From Streptomyces phaeolivaceus (GTDB lineage Bacteria; Actinomycetota; Actinomycetes; Streptomycetales; Streptomycetaceae), in contig NZ_CP045096.1 of the NCBI RefSeq assembly GCF_009184865.1, forward strand, positions 4,216,001 to 4,280,000: a DNA stretch of 64,000 bases. Reading direction: 5' to 3'. Of this stretch, positions 1-8,358 are shown piece by piece. How positions within the stretch are numbered: position 1 is the stretch's first letter; each line of letters opens with the position of its first letter. Made by a program: the position numbers and the translations under genes. Below the pieces are notes generated by a model. It had not been told where the DNA came from, searched no databases, and saw nothing but the letters and a program-made list of their open reading frames with translations.

Positions 1-209
1 CGGACAAGCGGGGGCAGTTCACTGTGCTCACGGACGGGGGCCACGAGATGCTCTCGAAGAGCGCGCCGGGGCATGTGGCGGCGGTGCGGCAGGCGTTGTT
101 CGACCGGCTGTCGGCGGAACAGCAGAAGGCCCTCGGCGAGATCATGGGGATCGTCGCGGAGGGCTTGCAGCCGAGTGAGGCGGGGGCCGATCTGCCTTGG
201 CTGCGGTAG
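1..209 (+). CDS. MarR-family transcriptional regulator, C-terminal part
   Basis: Only the last 68 or so codons lie in the window; the reading frame is open from base 3 and the start is off the left edge. The visible part (DKRGQFTVLTDGG, then a long helix with RQALFDRLSAEQQKAL) matches the wing and C-terminal dimerisation helix of MarR regulators, in which the residues before this would form the winged helix. MarR proteins are dimeric DNA-binding repressors that respond to small phenolic or drug-like ligands. The gene converges on an MFS drug exporter across a strong shared hairpin, so control of that exporter is possible but not shown. The family call rests on a short tail only. Confidence 0.7.
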   Translation, partial: DKRGQFTVLTDGGHEMLSKSAPGHVAAVRQALFDRLSAEQQKALGEIMGIVAEGLQPSEAGADLPWLR

Positions 210-315
210 GGGTGCGGCAGGGCCCGGTGCGTTCCGTTGCGGGGATGCGCGGGTCCGGTGGGGGCTGGTCGCGCCCACGCGGCGGAGCCGCATATCGACA
301 CAGTCCCGCGCCCCT

Positions 316-375
316 GACGGCGGGGCGGGGGCGGAACAGGCGGCTTCGCCGCTGTTCCGCCCCCGCCCCGCCGTC
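316..375. terminator. bidirectional hairpin terminator
   Basis: A GC-rich inverted repeat of about 28 bp per arm (left arm from GACGGCGGGGCGGGGG, one-base bulge, tiny TTC loop) lies between the convergent MarR tail and MFS gene. Its position and near-perfect pairing fit a shared terminator; there is no U-tract, as is usual in Streptomyces. Confidence 0.85.
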
Positions 376-393
376 ATCCGTCGAGGTCGTCCC

Positions 394-1947
394 TCAGTGG
401 GCGATCACCGGGACCTTGACCTCGTTCGCGGCGTCCTCGCCCTCGGCCGTGGTCGACGTCATGTCGGGCTTGCCCGTGGTGACGAGGGTGAAGGCGATGG
501 CGGCGGAGGCCACCAGGATGGCCACGGCGAACCAGATGGCGTTGGTGTAGCCGTTGACCATGCCCTGGAGTTCGACCAGCTGGGCGGCCGGCTTCGAGGT
601 GGCCGAGCCGATGTGCTCCTTGATGTAGGACGTGGTCGCGGAGGCCGCGATCGTGTTCAGCAGGGCCGTACCGATGGCACCGCCGACCTGCTGGGAGGTG
701 TTGACCATGGCGGAGGCCACGCCCGCGTCACGCGGTTCGACACCGTGGGTCGCCAGGGACATCGCCGGCATGAACGCCGTACCCATACCGAGGCCGAGCA
801 GCAGCTGGGCCGGCAGGAGCAGGGCGGCGTACGAGGAGTCGACCTCCATCTGGGTCAGCAGCAGCATGCCGAGGCCGGCGACCAGGAAGCCGGGGCCCAT
901 CAGCAGGCGCGGCGGGACCCGGGTCATGAGACGGGTGCCGATCTGGGTCGAGCCGATGATCATGCCCGCGATCATGGGCAGGAAGGCGAAACCGGTCTTG
1001 ACCGGGGAGTACCCCTTCACGATCTGCAGGTAGTAGGTCAGGAAGAGGAACAGACCGAACATCGAGATGACCGCGAGACCGAGGGAGAGGTAGACGCCGC
1101 CGCGGTTGCGCTCGATGAGCACGCGCAGCGGCAGCAGCGGGGCCTTGACCTTGGACTCGACGACCACGAAGGCCGCGAGGAGCACCGCCGAGGCGATGAA
1201 CAGGGTGATCGTCATCGAGTCGCCCCAGCCGTCGGACTCGGCCCGGGTGAAGCCGTAGACCAGGGAGACCAGGCCCAGGGTGGACAGGACCACGCCGGGG
1301 ATGTCGAGCGGGGAGCGGTTGCGGCCGCCGGCCGGCTCACGGATGACGAAGTACGCGCCGACCGCCGCGATCACCGCGAACGGGATGTTGACGAAGAACG
1401 TCCAGCGCCAGTCCAGGTACTCGGTGAGGAAGCCGCCGAGGATCAGGCCCACGGCGCCGCCGCCACCGGCGATCGCGCCGTAGATGCCGAACGCCTTGGC
1501 GCGCTCCTTGGCGTCGGTGAACATCACGGCGAGGAGGGAGAGCGCGGCGGGCGCGAGCAGCGCGCCGAAGGCGCCCTGGAGCGCGCGGGCGCCCAGCATC
1601 ATCGCCTCACCGGTGGCCGCGCCGCCCAGCGCGGAGGCGCCGGCGAAGCCGATCAGACCGGTGACGAAGGTGCGCTTGCGGCCCCAGATGTCGGAGATAC
1701 GGCCGCCGAAGAGGAGCAGACCGCCGAAGGCCAGCGCGTACGCGGTGATGACCCACTGGCGGTTGCCGTCCGATATCCCCAGGTCCTGCTGGGCGGACGG
1801 GAGGGCGATGTTCACGATGGTCGCGTCGAGCACGACCATCAGCTGGGCGAGGGCGATGAAGACGAGCGCTTTCCAGCGGTTGGCGTGCGCGTTGTCGGTT
1901 TCTGACTTTTTGGGGGTGCCGGCTGTTTCGGACATGGGGGTACCCAC
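394..1947 (-). CDS. DHA2-type MFS drug exporter (EmrB/QacA family)
   Basis: About 517 residues with 14 predicted membrane segments, the size and topology of DHA2 drug:proton antiporters. The N-terminal segment carries the family signature MVVLDATIVNIALP, followed by the loop GGRISDIWGRK (motif A), and later VGLILGGFLTEYLDWRW before the fifth segment. The product should sit in the cytoplasmic membrane and export drugs or secondary metabolites. The listed start is GTG at 1947; ATG at 1935 (MSETAG) is equally plausible since neither has a clear ribosome-binding site. A TetR regulator follows upstream on the same strand, probably its repressor. Substrate unknown. Confidence 0.9.
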   Translation of the reverse strand: MGTPMSETAGTPKKSETDNAHANRWKALVFIALAQLMVVLDATIVNIALPSAQQDLGISDGNRQWVITAYALAFGGLLLFGGRISDIWGRKRTFVTGLIGFAGASALGGAATGEAMMLGARALQGAFGALLAPAALSLLAVMFTDAKERAKAFGIYGAIAGGGGAVGLILGGFLTEYLDWRWTFFVNIPFAVIAAVGAYFVIREPAGGRNRSPLDIPGVVLSTLGLVSLVYGFTRAESDGWGDSMTITLFIASAVLLAAFVVVESKVKAPLLPLRVLIERNRGGVYLSLGLAVISMFGLFLFLTYYLQIVKGYSPVKTGFAFLPMIAGMIIGSTQIGTRLMTRVPPRLLMGPGFLVAGLGMLLLTQMEVDSSYAALLLPAQLLLGLGMGTAFMPAMSLATHGVEPRDAGVASAMVNTSQQVGGAIGTALLNTIAASATTSYIKEHIGSATSKPAAQLVELQGMVNGYTNAIWFAVAILVASAAIAFTLVTTGKPDMTSTTAEGEDAANEVKVPVIAH

Positions 1948-1970
1948 TTCGGGACTTCGTGACGGAAAGA

Positions 1971-2006
1971 TCGGTGAGGATCGGTGAGGATCGGTGAGGT
2001 TCGGTG
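1971..2006. repeat. 10-bp tandem repeat, 3.6 copies
   Basis: The unit TCGGTGAGGA is repeated three times plus a partial copy in the leader of the MFS gene, between it and the TetR gene. It could be an operator array for the neighbouring TetR protein, or slippage-generated sequence; the units are not palindromic. Confidence 0.8.
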
Positions 2007-2075
2007 TCGGGTGGTGAAAAAGGGCGTCGAGAGGTAGCGGCTTGTCGTCGTCGACAGCCTTCGGGTCAGCGGGCC

Positions 2076-2122
2076 AGGGCCGGTGGGTCAGGGCCGGTGG
2101 GTCAGGGCCGGTGGGTCAGGGC
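2076..2122. repeat. 14-bp tandem repeat, 3.4 copies
   Basis: The unit AGGGCCGGTGGGTC is repeated exactly three times plus five bases and runs into the stop codon of the TetR gene. It appears to be slippage-type sequence; no function is evident. Confidence 0.8.
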
Positions 2123-2778
2123 GAGCAGGGCCTCCGTAGGTCCTCCACGGTCACGGGTGCGCCGGGCAGTTCGGAGGGGGCCGGGGCGCGCAGCCCGTCC
2201 AGGAACAGTTGCAGATGGCGGTGGAGGAAGCGGTCGGCGCCCGCGCACTGGGTACCGGCCGGGGGCCTGCTGAGCTGACTGACGGCGATCATCAGGTCTC
2301 CGACGCCCACGTCGGCACGGAGCTGCCCGGCGTCCCGGGCGCGCTTCATGATCCCCGCGATCTGCTCCTCCAGACGCTCGCGCGACGCCTCCAGGTCGGG
2401 GTGGTGCTTGTCGAACGTGCTCTGGACCATCGGGCAGAGGGCACTGATCCGTTCGTCGGCCGAGGTGTGCACGAAGCGAGAGAGCGCCTCGAACGCGTCA
2501 CCGGTCTCGGTGAGCGCCGCCTCGGCCGCGCGCGCCGTACGGTCCATGACCGAGCAGACGACCTCGCGGACCAGTGCGTCCCGGTCGGGGAAGTTGCGGT
2601 ACAGCGTGGCGTTGCCGACGCCGGCGCGGCGGGCGACCTCGTCGAGCGGCACCTCGGGGCCGAACTCCACGAACATCTCCCGCGCGGCGGTGACGATCCG
2701 CTCCCGGTTGCGCAGGGCGTCGGCCCGAGGGCGGGGCACCTTGCGACGTACGGCGGGGGCGGCGGCGGCGGTTTCCAC
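2116..2778 (-). CDS. TetR/AcrR-family regulator
   Basis: A 220-residue protein with the TetR helix-turn-helix near the N-terminus: RERIVTAAREMF, then VPLDEVARRAGVGNATLYRNFPDRDAL at about residues 42-68. The ligand-binding C-terminal half is unlike better known members. The start chosen is GTG at 2778 because AAGGAG lies six bases upstream; a longer frame to 2901 has no support. TetR proteins are dimeric repressors released by small ligands. Placement directly upstream of the MFS exporter on the same strand suggests that it controls that exporter and itself. The C-terminal end is encoded in tandem repeat sequence, so its last residues may vary between strains. Confidence 0.88.
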   Translation of the reverse strand: METAAAAPAVRRKVPRPRADALRNRERIVTAAREMFVEFGPEVPLDEVARRAGVGNATLYRNFPDRDALVREVVCSVMDRTARAAEAALTETGDAFEALSRFVHTSADERISALCPMVQSTFDKHHPDLEASRERLEEQIAGIMKRARDAGQLRADVGVGDLMIAVSQLSRPPAGTQCAGADRFLHRHLQLFLDGLRAPAPSELPGAPVTVEDLRRPCSP

Positions 2779-2917
2779 GGCGCACTCCTTCTTCCCGGTC
2801 CAGTGGTGTGGGGGGGGCGCCCGGTGACGATCCGGGGATGGAGTCCCCGCTTCGCTCGGACACATGGCTAAACGGGGAAATGATCCCCGGTTATTTCCCA
2901 CCCTCGAAGTCTTTTCC

Positions 2918-2933
2918 TGTGACCTGGGTCACA
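2918..2933. promoter_or_regulatory. Crp-like palindrome
   Basis: TGTGACCTGGGTCACA has seven-base arms and fits the actinobacterial Crp pattern GTGnC-N5-GnCAC. It lies about 140 bp upstream of both the TetR gene (leftward) and the metalloprotease gene (rightward). Binding is inferred from the match only. Confidence 0.55.
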
Positions 2934-3075
2934 TCGCGGGGCGGGGTGCCCGATGCCCACGTTCGGACCTTCCAGCGCGCGCCCGCGCACCCCTCGTCCG
3001 AGGGTGATCGGAGGGGGTGCCGAGAAGGGTGCAGCCTTGTCGTCGGGCGGCTGCCGTGGAGCGAAGGGCGCGTGG

Positions 3076-4425
3076 ATGCAGCAGCCGTTCCGCAGAAACG
3101 GGATATCTCCGCGCCGGGGTGACGGGATGTCTCCGAGTCGGAGTGACGGAACGCCGCCGCGCCGGATACGTCCGCGCCGGGTCGTCGCGCTCGCCTCCGT
3201 CACCGCCCTCACCCTCGCGGTCAGCAGCTCCGCCGGCACCGGGCACCTGATGGCGAAGGAGACGACACGGGCGGCGGGCGCCACGGCCCTGGCCCGCGGT
3301 TCGGCGCTCGGCCCCTGCATGATCCGCGGCCCGCTCGGCACCCAGATGTCCGAGGGCATCCCGACCCCGCCCGGCTACTCCCGCTCCACCGGCACGGTCC
3401 GCGCCCTCAACCTGATGATCGACTTCTCCGACGCGCCCGGCGAGGGCCGCGCGATGGACCGCTTCGCGGAGTTCGCCCCACAGACCCAGAAGTGGTTCAG
3501 GACCAGCAGTTACGGCCGTATCGACTACCGCCCCGAGGCCCCGCTCACCGAGTGGCTGCGGATGCCGAAGTCCTTCCGCTCCTACGGCATAGAGCGCGGC
3601 GCCCCCTTCGACCCCGGCTACCGCCGGCTGGTGCAGGACATGGTGCGGGCCGCCGATCCGCTGGTGGACTTCCGGGCGTACGACCTCGTGAACGTCCTCG
3701 TCACCCCGAACGCGGGACCCTCCGCCCTCGACACCGTCCTGTCGGTGACCTTCGCCGGGAACCGGGAGGCGCCGATCGCGGACGGGGTGCCGGTCGCCAA
3801 CGCGTCGTTCGTGTACAGCCGCCAGGACGACGGCTCCGGTTCGTACCACGAGACCGGGTACCGGGTCCTCCCCCACGAGAACGGCCATGTCTTCGGGCTG
3901 CCCGACCTCTATACGCACGAGGGCGGGGGCGCGGTCGGGCACTGGGACATCATGAGCGAGGACTGGGGCGTCGACAACGATCTGCTGGGCTGGCACAAGT
4001 GGAAGCTCGGGTGGCTCGACGAGACGCAGGTCGCGTGTGTGGCGACGGCCGGTGCCGCGGAGTACACGCTGACGCCGCTGCCCGTCGCCGGGGGCGCGAA
4101 GCTGGTCGTCGTGCCGCTCAGCTCGCGGGCGGCGTATGTCGCGGAGCTGCGGACGCGGGCGGGGAACGACGCGGCGGTGTGCCGGCCGGGGGTGCTCGTG
4201 TACCGGGTGGACGCGACCGTCGACACCGGGAACGGGCCCGTGAAGGTCCATGACGCGCGGCGGGACAGTGGGGGGTGCACGCGCAGCCCCAACGTCCACG
4301 CGGAACTGTCGGACGCGCCGCTGGTGCCTGGGGAGAGGTTCAGGGATACGCGGGCCGGGGTGGAGATCGCTGTGGCCGGGGTGGATGTCGGGGGGAACCA
4401 TCGGTTGGTGGTGAGTCGGCGGTGA
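3076..4425 (+). CDS. secreted M6-like zinc metalloprotease
   Basis: About 449 residues from ATG 3076. An Arg-rich start and a hydrophobic stretch (RRVVALASVTALTLAVSSSA) form a signal peptide, so the product is likely exported. The catalytic signature HENGHVFGLPDLY gives the zinc-binding HExxH with a third ligand downstream, as in M6 (immune inhibitor A-like) peptidases, and GHWDIMSEDWG provides the Met-turn region. The N-terminal region ALNLMIDFSD is also typical of these proteins. Earlier ATG 2953 is in frame but would bury the signal peptide; ATG 3127 is another option. Role: extracellular protein degradation. A Crp-like site lies upstream. Confidence 0.82.
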   Translation: MQQPFRRNGISPRRGDGMSPSRSDGTPPRRIRPRRVVALASVTALTLAVSSSAGTGHLMAKETTRAAGATALARGSALGPCMIRGPLGTQMSEGIPTPPGYSRSTGTVRALNLMIDFSDAPGEGRAMDRFAEFAPQTQKWFRTSSYGRIDYRPEAPLTEWLRMPKSFRSYGIERGAPFDPGYRRLVQDMVRAADPLVDFRAYDLVNVLVTPNAGPSALDTVLSVTFAGNREAPIADGVPVANASFVYSRQDDGSGSYHETGYRVLPHENGHVFGLPDLYTHEGGGAVGHWDIMSEDWGVDNDLLGWHKWKLGWLDETQVACVATAGAAEYTLTPLPVAGGAKLVVVPLSSRAAYVAELRTRAGNDAAVCRPGVLVYRVDATVDTGNGPVKVHDARRDSGGCTRSPNVHAELSDAPLVPGERFRDTRAGVEIAVAGVDVGGNHRLVVSRR

Positions 4426-4496
4426 GTCGGCGGTGAGATGAGGGTGAGGGAGGTGGGGGGGTGATAGGGGGTGAGAGGGGGTGGTTGGGGTGCGTT

Positions 4497-4650
4497 TGCG
4501 GGTGCGGGTCCGGTGGGGGTTCTCGCGCAGTTCCCCGCGCCCCTAAAAGACCACGACCGCGCGGGCCTGAAAAGACCACGACCGCGCGGGCCCGGCTTTT
4601 CAGGGGCGCGGGGAACTGCGCGAGAAGCCCCACTCACCCGCACCCGCCCA
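4497..4650. repeat. long imperfect inverted repeat, Streptomyces intergenic type
   Basis: Arms around TTCTCGCGCAGTTCCCCGCG (4520-4544) and its complement (4602-4625) enclose two direct copies of AAAAGACCACGACCGCGCGG. The CGCGCAGTTCCCCGCGCCCC word recurs between genes in many Streptomyces genomes. It sits after the metalloprotease gene and could act as a terminator; otherwise this 306-base gap holds no gene. Confidence 0.75.
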
Positions 4651-4731
4651 CGAACCCGCACTCCCGAGCTATGAGGCGCCCCCTGGCCATGAGGCGCCCG
4701 GCGCGGCGGCGCAGCCGGGTCGCATTACCGT

Positions 4732-6489
4732 GTGGCCATGCTCCCGAACGCCCCCGGCGCGGCCGCGACCACCGCCACCACGCCCCCCGAAGCCGTCGCA
4801 CCCCTGATGCGGGGCATCACCGTGCTGCGTCGGCTCACCGAGGCGGACGGGACGCTGAGCCCGAGCGCACTGGAGCGGGCCACCGGCCTCGCCCGCTCCA
4901 CGGTCGACCGGATCACCGCGACCCTGGCCCGCATGGGCTACGTACGCCTGGACGGCCGCGACGCCGTCCTCGCCCCCCGCCTGATGGAGCTGGGCAACGC
5001 CTATCTCGCCGCCCTCCGCCTCCCCCGCCTCCTCGACGCCCACGCGGACGCCCTCGCCGACGAACTGGACGAGTCCGTGTCCCTCGCGGTCGGCGACCGG
5101 GACGGCGTCCGCTTCATCCACCAGGCCACCCGCCGCCGCGCGATGTCCCTCAGCTTCCGCATCGGCGACCTCCTGCCCGCCGAACGCACCGCGCCGGGCC
5201 CGCTGTTCGCCACCGAGTGGGAACCGGCGGACTGGGCCCGGTGGCGGGCTCGCCGCGCGGCCGACCCGGAGGGCCACGGCTTCCCGGCGGTGCCCCCGCT
5301 CGGCGGCGCCTACGACGACTTCGAGGACCGTACGGCCCGCGCGGGCGCCCAGGGGTGGGCGCTGGACGACCAGTTGATCGAACCGGGGCTGGTGGCGGTG
5401 TCCGTACCCCTACGGGATCCCCGTACGGGACGCGTCGCCTGTGTGGCGAGCGTCGTCAGCCATACGAGCCGGCACACGGCGGAGTCGCTGCGCAAGACCC
5501 TGCTGCCCCGGCTGCGGGCGACCGTGGCGGAGATGGAGCGGGAGCTGCGGAAGCCGACGCCGACGCCGACGCCGGCCACCACGGCGGGGAGCATCATTCC
5601 CGGCCTCTCCGGCCTCTCCGGCCTCTCCGGCCTCTCCGGCCCCCCAGACCCCTCCGGCCCCGCCCGTCCGGCCGGGCTCGCCGACTGGACCGGGGCCTCC
5701 AAGCAGGAACTGGGCCGCGAGTTCGTCGAGTCGCTCGCCCGGGGGCTCACGGTCGTCACCTCCTTCGGCGAGGGGCGGGCCGAACTGACGCTCACCGAGG
5801 TCGCCCAGGCCACCGGGCTCGCACGGGCGACGGTCCGCCGTGCGCTGATCACCCTCGAACACCTCGGGTACGTCGAGTCGTACGACCGGGTCTTCCGCCT
5901 CACCCCCCGGGTGCTGGACCTCGGCTTCCCGCCCCTGTCGATGCTGCCGCTGTCCCGGATCGCCGCGCCGCATCTGGCCGAACTCTCCGCGCGCGTCCAC
6001 GACTCGGCGTCCCTCGCGATCCTCACCGGGGGCGGGGACGAGGTGCAGTACACGGCCCGGGTCGCCACCAGCCGCATCATGAGCGTCAACATCACGCTCG
6101 GCACCCGGCTGCCCGCGTACGCGACATCCCTGGGACGGGTGATGCTCGCCGACCTGCTGCCCGAGGCCCCGCTCCCGGAGCGCCCCGCCCCGCTGACCCC
6201 GCACACGATCACCGACCGGCGGGAGCTGCTGACCGTCCTGGAGCGCGTACGGGACGCCGGATTCGCCCTCGTCGACGGGGAGTTGGAGGAGGGGCTGCGC
6301 TCCATCGCCGTACCGGTGCGGGGGCGGGGCGGGCGGGTCGTCGCGGCGGTGAACGTCGCGATGCACAGCAGCAGGCGCTCGGTCGAGGAGTGCGTGGCGG
6401 AGGTGCTGCCCGAACTGCGGGACGCGGTGGGGCGGATCGAGGGCGAGGTGGCGGTGGCGGGCATGTTCCGCCGCGTCCCGGAGGTCTGA
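4732..6489 (+). CDS. double-length IclR-family regulator
   Basis: A 585-residue protein made of two complete IclR units. Unit one (about 22-275) has a winged helix (LSPSALERATGLARSTVDRITATLARMGYV) and an effector domain; unit two (about 320-583) repeats this (LTLTEVAQATGLARATVRRALITLEHLGYV, then SLAILTGGGDEVQYTARV). The two are joined by a low-complexity linker with TPTPTP and four LSG repeats encoded by a 9-bp tandem repeat. Such tandem PcaR/PobR-type proteins occur in actinomycetes and usually control aromatic catabolism genes, but no such genes are adjacent. The start is GTG 4732 or ATG 4738; neither has a ribosome-binding site, so the transcript may be leaderless. Confidence 0.88.
   Translation: MAMLPNAPGAAATTATTPPEAVAPLMRGITVLRRLTEADGTLSPSALERATGLARSTVDRITATLARMGYVRLDGRDAVLAPRLMELGNAYLAALRLPRLLDAHADALADELDESVSLAVGDRDGVRFIHQATRRRAMSLSFRIGDLLPAERTAPGPLFATEWEPADWARWRARRAADPEGHGFPAVPPLGGAYDDFEDRTARAGAQGWALDDQLIEPGLVAVSVPLRDPRTGRVACVASVVSHTSRHTAESLRKTLLPRLRATVAEMERELRKPTPTPTPATTAGSIIPGLSGLSGLSGLSGPPDPSGPARPAGLADWTGASKQELGREFVESLARGLTVVTSFGEGRAELTLTEVAQATGLARATVRRALITLEHLGYVESYDRVFRLTPRVLDLGFPPLSMLPLSRIAAPHLAELSARVHDSASLAILTGGGDEVQYTARVATSRIMSVNITLGTRLPAYATSLGRVMLADLLPEAPLPERPAPLTPHTITDRRELLTVLERVRDAGFALVDGELEEGLRSIAVPVRGRGGRVVAAVNVAMHSSRRSVEECVAEVLPELRDAVGRIEGEVAVAGMFRRVPEV
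5602..5637. repeat. 9-bp tandem repeat within coding sequence
   Basis: Four copies of GGCCTCTCC encode (GLS)n in the linker between the two IclR units. The unit length keeps frame, so copy-number change would alter linker length only. Confidence 0.9.
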
Positions 6490-6642
6490 CCAACGACCAA
6501 CGACAGCGACCAACTGCCGGCCACCGGCCGTCGGCCGTCGGTCGCCTCACGGCGCGTGCGCACACCGTACGCTGGTGGCGTCGGCCGTACGCGGCCGTAA
6601 GCAGCCGTACGCAGTGGAGAAGCAGAGGAGAGAGGCGCCGCC

Positions 6643-7383
6643 ATGTCACCCGAGAAGTCGGTCCGGAAGCAGGAGGGGTTCGCGTCCGTGTGGACCCGGC
6701 CCCGGACGGGGCGGGAGCAGCCCGCGCTGAGCCGGGAGCACATCGTGGCGGAGGCGCTGCGGCTGCTCGACGAGGAGGGCATCGACGCGCTGAGCATGCG
6801 CAAGCTCGGCGGCCGGCTGAGCGCCGGGGCGACCTCGCTCTACCGCCATGTGGCCAACAAGGACGAGCTGTTGGAGCTGGCCGTGGACGAGGTCTACGGC
6901 GAGATCGAGGTCAACACCGCCCCAGACGCGGCCGATTGGCGTGCGGACACGGCCGCCTGCGCCCACAGTCTGCGGGCCACGATCCTGCGCCACCCATGGC
7001 TGGCCTCCGTACTCGGCGAGATGGGCATGTCGTACCTCGGCCCGAACTGGATGCGGATCTCCGAGGCCATGCTGAAGCTGCTGACGACCGCCGGGTTCCC
7101 GGCCGGTGAGGCCGACCGGGCGGTCACGACGCTCGTCGCGTACGTCACGGGCATGGCCACCAGCGAGGCCGCCTGGCTCAACGTCCTCGCCCGCAGCGGC
7201 CAGGACGAGCGGACCATGGTCGATCAGCTGTGGCCGGCCGCCGAGGAGGCCGCCCAGGACCACCCGCTGCTGCGCGAGGGCTACGCCGAACAGCGCGGGA
7301 CGGATCCGCGGGCGGCCCGGGAGGAAGGGTTCCGGTACGGCCTCGACCGGGTGCTGGACGGGTTGGAGACCCGGCTGAAGTGA
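6643..7383 (+). CDS. TetR-family regulator with tetracycline-repressor-like C-terminal domain
   Basis: A 246-residue protein. Residues about 25-75 form the TetR helix-turn-helix (LSREHIVAEALRLLDEEGIDALSMRKLGGRLSAGATSLYRHVANKDELLELA is visible in parts). The rest matches the TetR_C class that includes the tetracycline repressor (RATILRHPWLASVLGEMGMSY, later VAYVTGMATSEAAW). A clear GAGGAGAGAGG ribosome-binding site precedes the ATG. It converges on the ABC-2 exporter operon, which it may control; the ligand is unknown. The leader carries several GCCGTACGC words that could be operator sequence. Confidence 0.87.
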   Translation: MSPEKSVRKQEGFASVWTRPRTGREQPALSREHIVAEALRLLDEEGIDALSMRKLGGRLSAGATSLYRHVANKDELLELAVDEVYGEIEVNTAPDAADWRADTAACAHSLRATILRHPWLASVLGEMGMSYLGPNWMRISEAMLKLLTTAGFPAGEADRAVTTLVAYVTGMATSEAAWLNVLARSGQDERTMVDQLWPAAEEAAQDHPLLREGYAEQRGTDPRAAREEGFRYGLDRVLDGLETRLK

Positions 7384-7430
7384 CGTAGGCAGCCACGGCG
7401 ACCTCTTCGGCTCCGCGTCTCCAACCCGCC

Positions 7431-7501
7431 GACGGTTGTCAGCCGTTGACGGTTGCCAGCCGTTGACGGTTGCCAGCCGTTGACGGTTGCTAGCCGTTGA
7501 C
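7431..7501. repeat. 17-bp tandem repeat, four copies
   Basis: The unit GACGGTTGCCAGCCGTT is repeated four times with single-base variants, and each copy is an imperfect palindrome (12 of 15 positions). It lies between the convergent TetR and permease genes and includes the permease stop codon. It could fold as a terminator or bind a protein cooperatively. Confidence 0.85.
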
Positions 7502-8356
7502 GCCGGTGTACTTGCTGAGGCTCCAGTTCCACAGCAGCCTCGACAGGACGAAGGCGGTGAGGCCGATGAAGGGTGAGGCCACCGCCAGCGTCTCCGGTAC
7601 GCCCATCGCGCCGCCGTGGCCGGTCAGTACCCCGGCCGGGAAGTACGCGATGAAGGCGAGCGGTACGACGAAGGTGAACGCGGCGGACGCGACCTTCGGG
7701 AGGATGCTGAGGGGGTAGCTGCCGAAGGTGCCCATCAGCTCCTCCAGCCACTGGCTCCAGTACGAGGTGGCCGGGAAGTGGAACGCGGCGGCGGCCAGGG
7801 CCGTGAACATGGCGGCCTCGACCAGCATGCCGCCGAGCACGCCCGCCACCACATACGCGATCCGGCCCGCCGTCCAGTCGAGCGAGCTGCGGTGCAGGGC
7901 GGCGACGAACAGACCGGCCGCGACGACCAGGTCGCCGAGGGCGTTGACCGGGAAGAAGGCCAGCTGGACCTGGCGGTAGACCGGCATCGGACGGATCAGA
8001 CAGGGGTCGACGACGCCTTCCTGGACGAGGACGTTCATGTACTGGACCCGGCCGAGGAACAGCACGTACAGCCCGTGGGCGAGCATCCGCATGCCGGCGA
8101 TGAGCAGGACGTCGGAGCTGGACCAGCCGCCGAGCCCGGGGAACCGGGTGAGCAGGACGGAGGCGAACACGACGATCGAGACCTGCCAGATCGCCCCGAC
8201 GGAGACGTTCATCAGGAACTCGCCCCGGTACTCCAGCCGGGCCTTGAAGTTGAGCTTGGTGATCCGCCAGACGACGCGCCAGGCGTGCGCGGGCCCGTGC
8301 GGAGCCGTCCTTCGGGGAGCAGGGCTGTGCGGGGTGGTCGTGGTCGTGGTCGTCAT
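7490..8356 (-). CDS. ABC-2-type exporter permease, second subunit
   Basis: A 288-residue membrane protein with about six hydrophobic segments, starting at ATG 8356 after a poly-Thr start (MTTTTTTT). The motif VWRITKLNFKARLEYRGEFLMN and the loop GRVQYMNVLVQEGVVDPCLIRPMP fit the uncharacterised ABC-2 permease families COG4587/COG3694. It is the last gene of a three-gene leftward operon: only two bases separate its start from the stop of the preceding permease. With that permease and the ATPase it should form a heteromeric exporter in the membrane; related systems have been linked to export of viologens or antibiotics, but the substrate here is unknown. Confidence 0.85.
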   Translation of the reverse strand: MTTTTTTTPHSPAPRRTAPHGPAHAWRVVWRITKLNFKARLEYRGEFLMNVSVGAIWQVSIVVFASVLLTRFPGLGGWSSSDVLLIAGMRMLAHGLYVLFLGRVQYMNVLVQEGVVDPCLIRPMPVYRQVQLAFFPVNALGDLVVAAGLFVAALHRSSLDWTAGRIAYVVAGVLGGMLVEAAMFTALAAAAFHFPATSYWSQWLEELMGTFGSYPLSILPKVASAAFTFVVPLAFIAYFPAGVLTGHGGAMGVPETLAVASPFIGLTAFVLSRLLWNWSLSKYTGVNG

Positions 8357-8358
8357 GG

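Noticed and set aside
73..1905. Long open frame on the plus strand opposite the MFS gene
   Set aside because: Arg/Gly/Asp-rich shadow translation; the opposite strand encodes a clear 14-segment transporter with correct codon bias.
7431..7501. CRISPR-like array
   Set aside because: Units are adjacent with no spacers and are only 17 bp.
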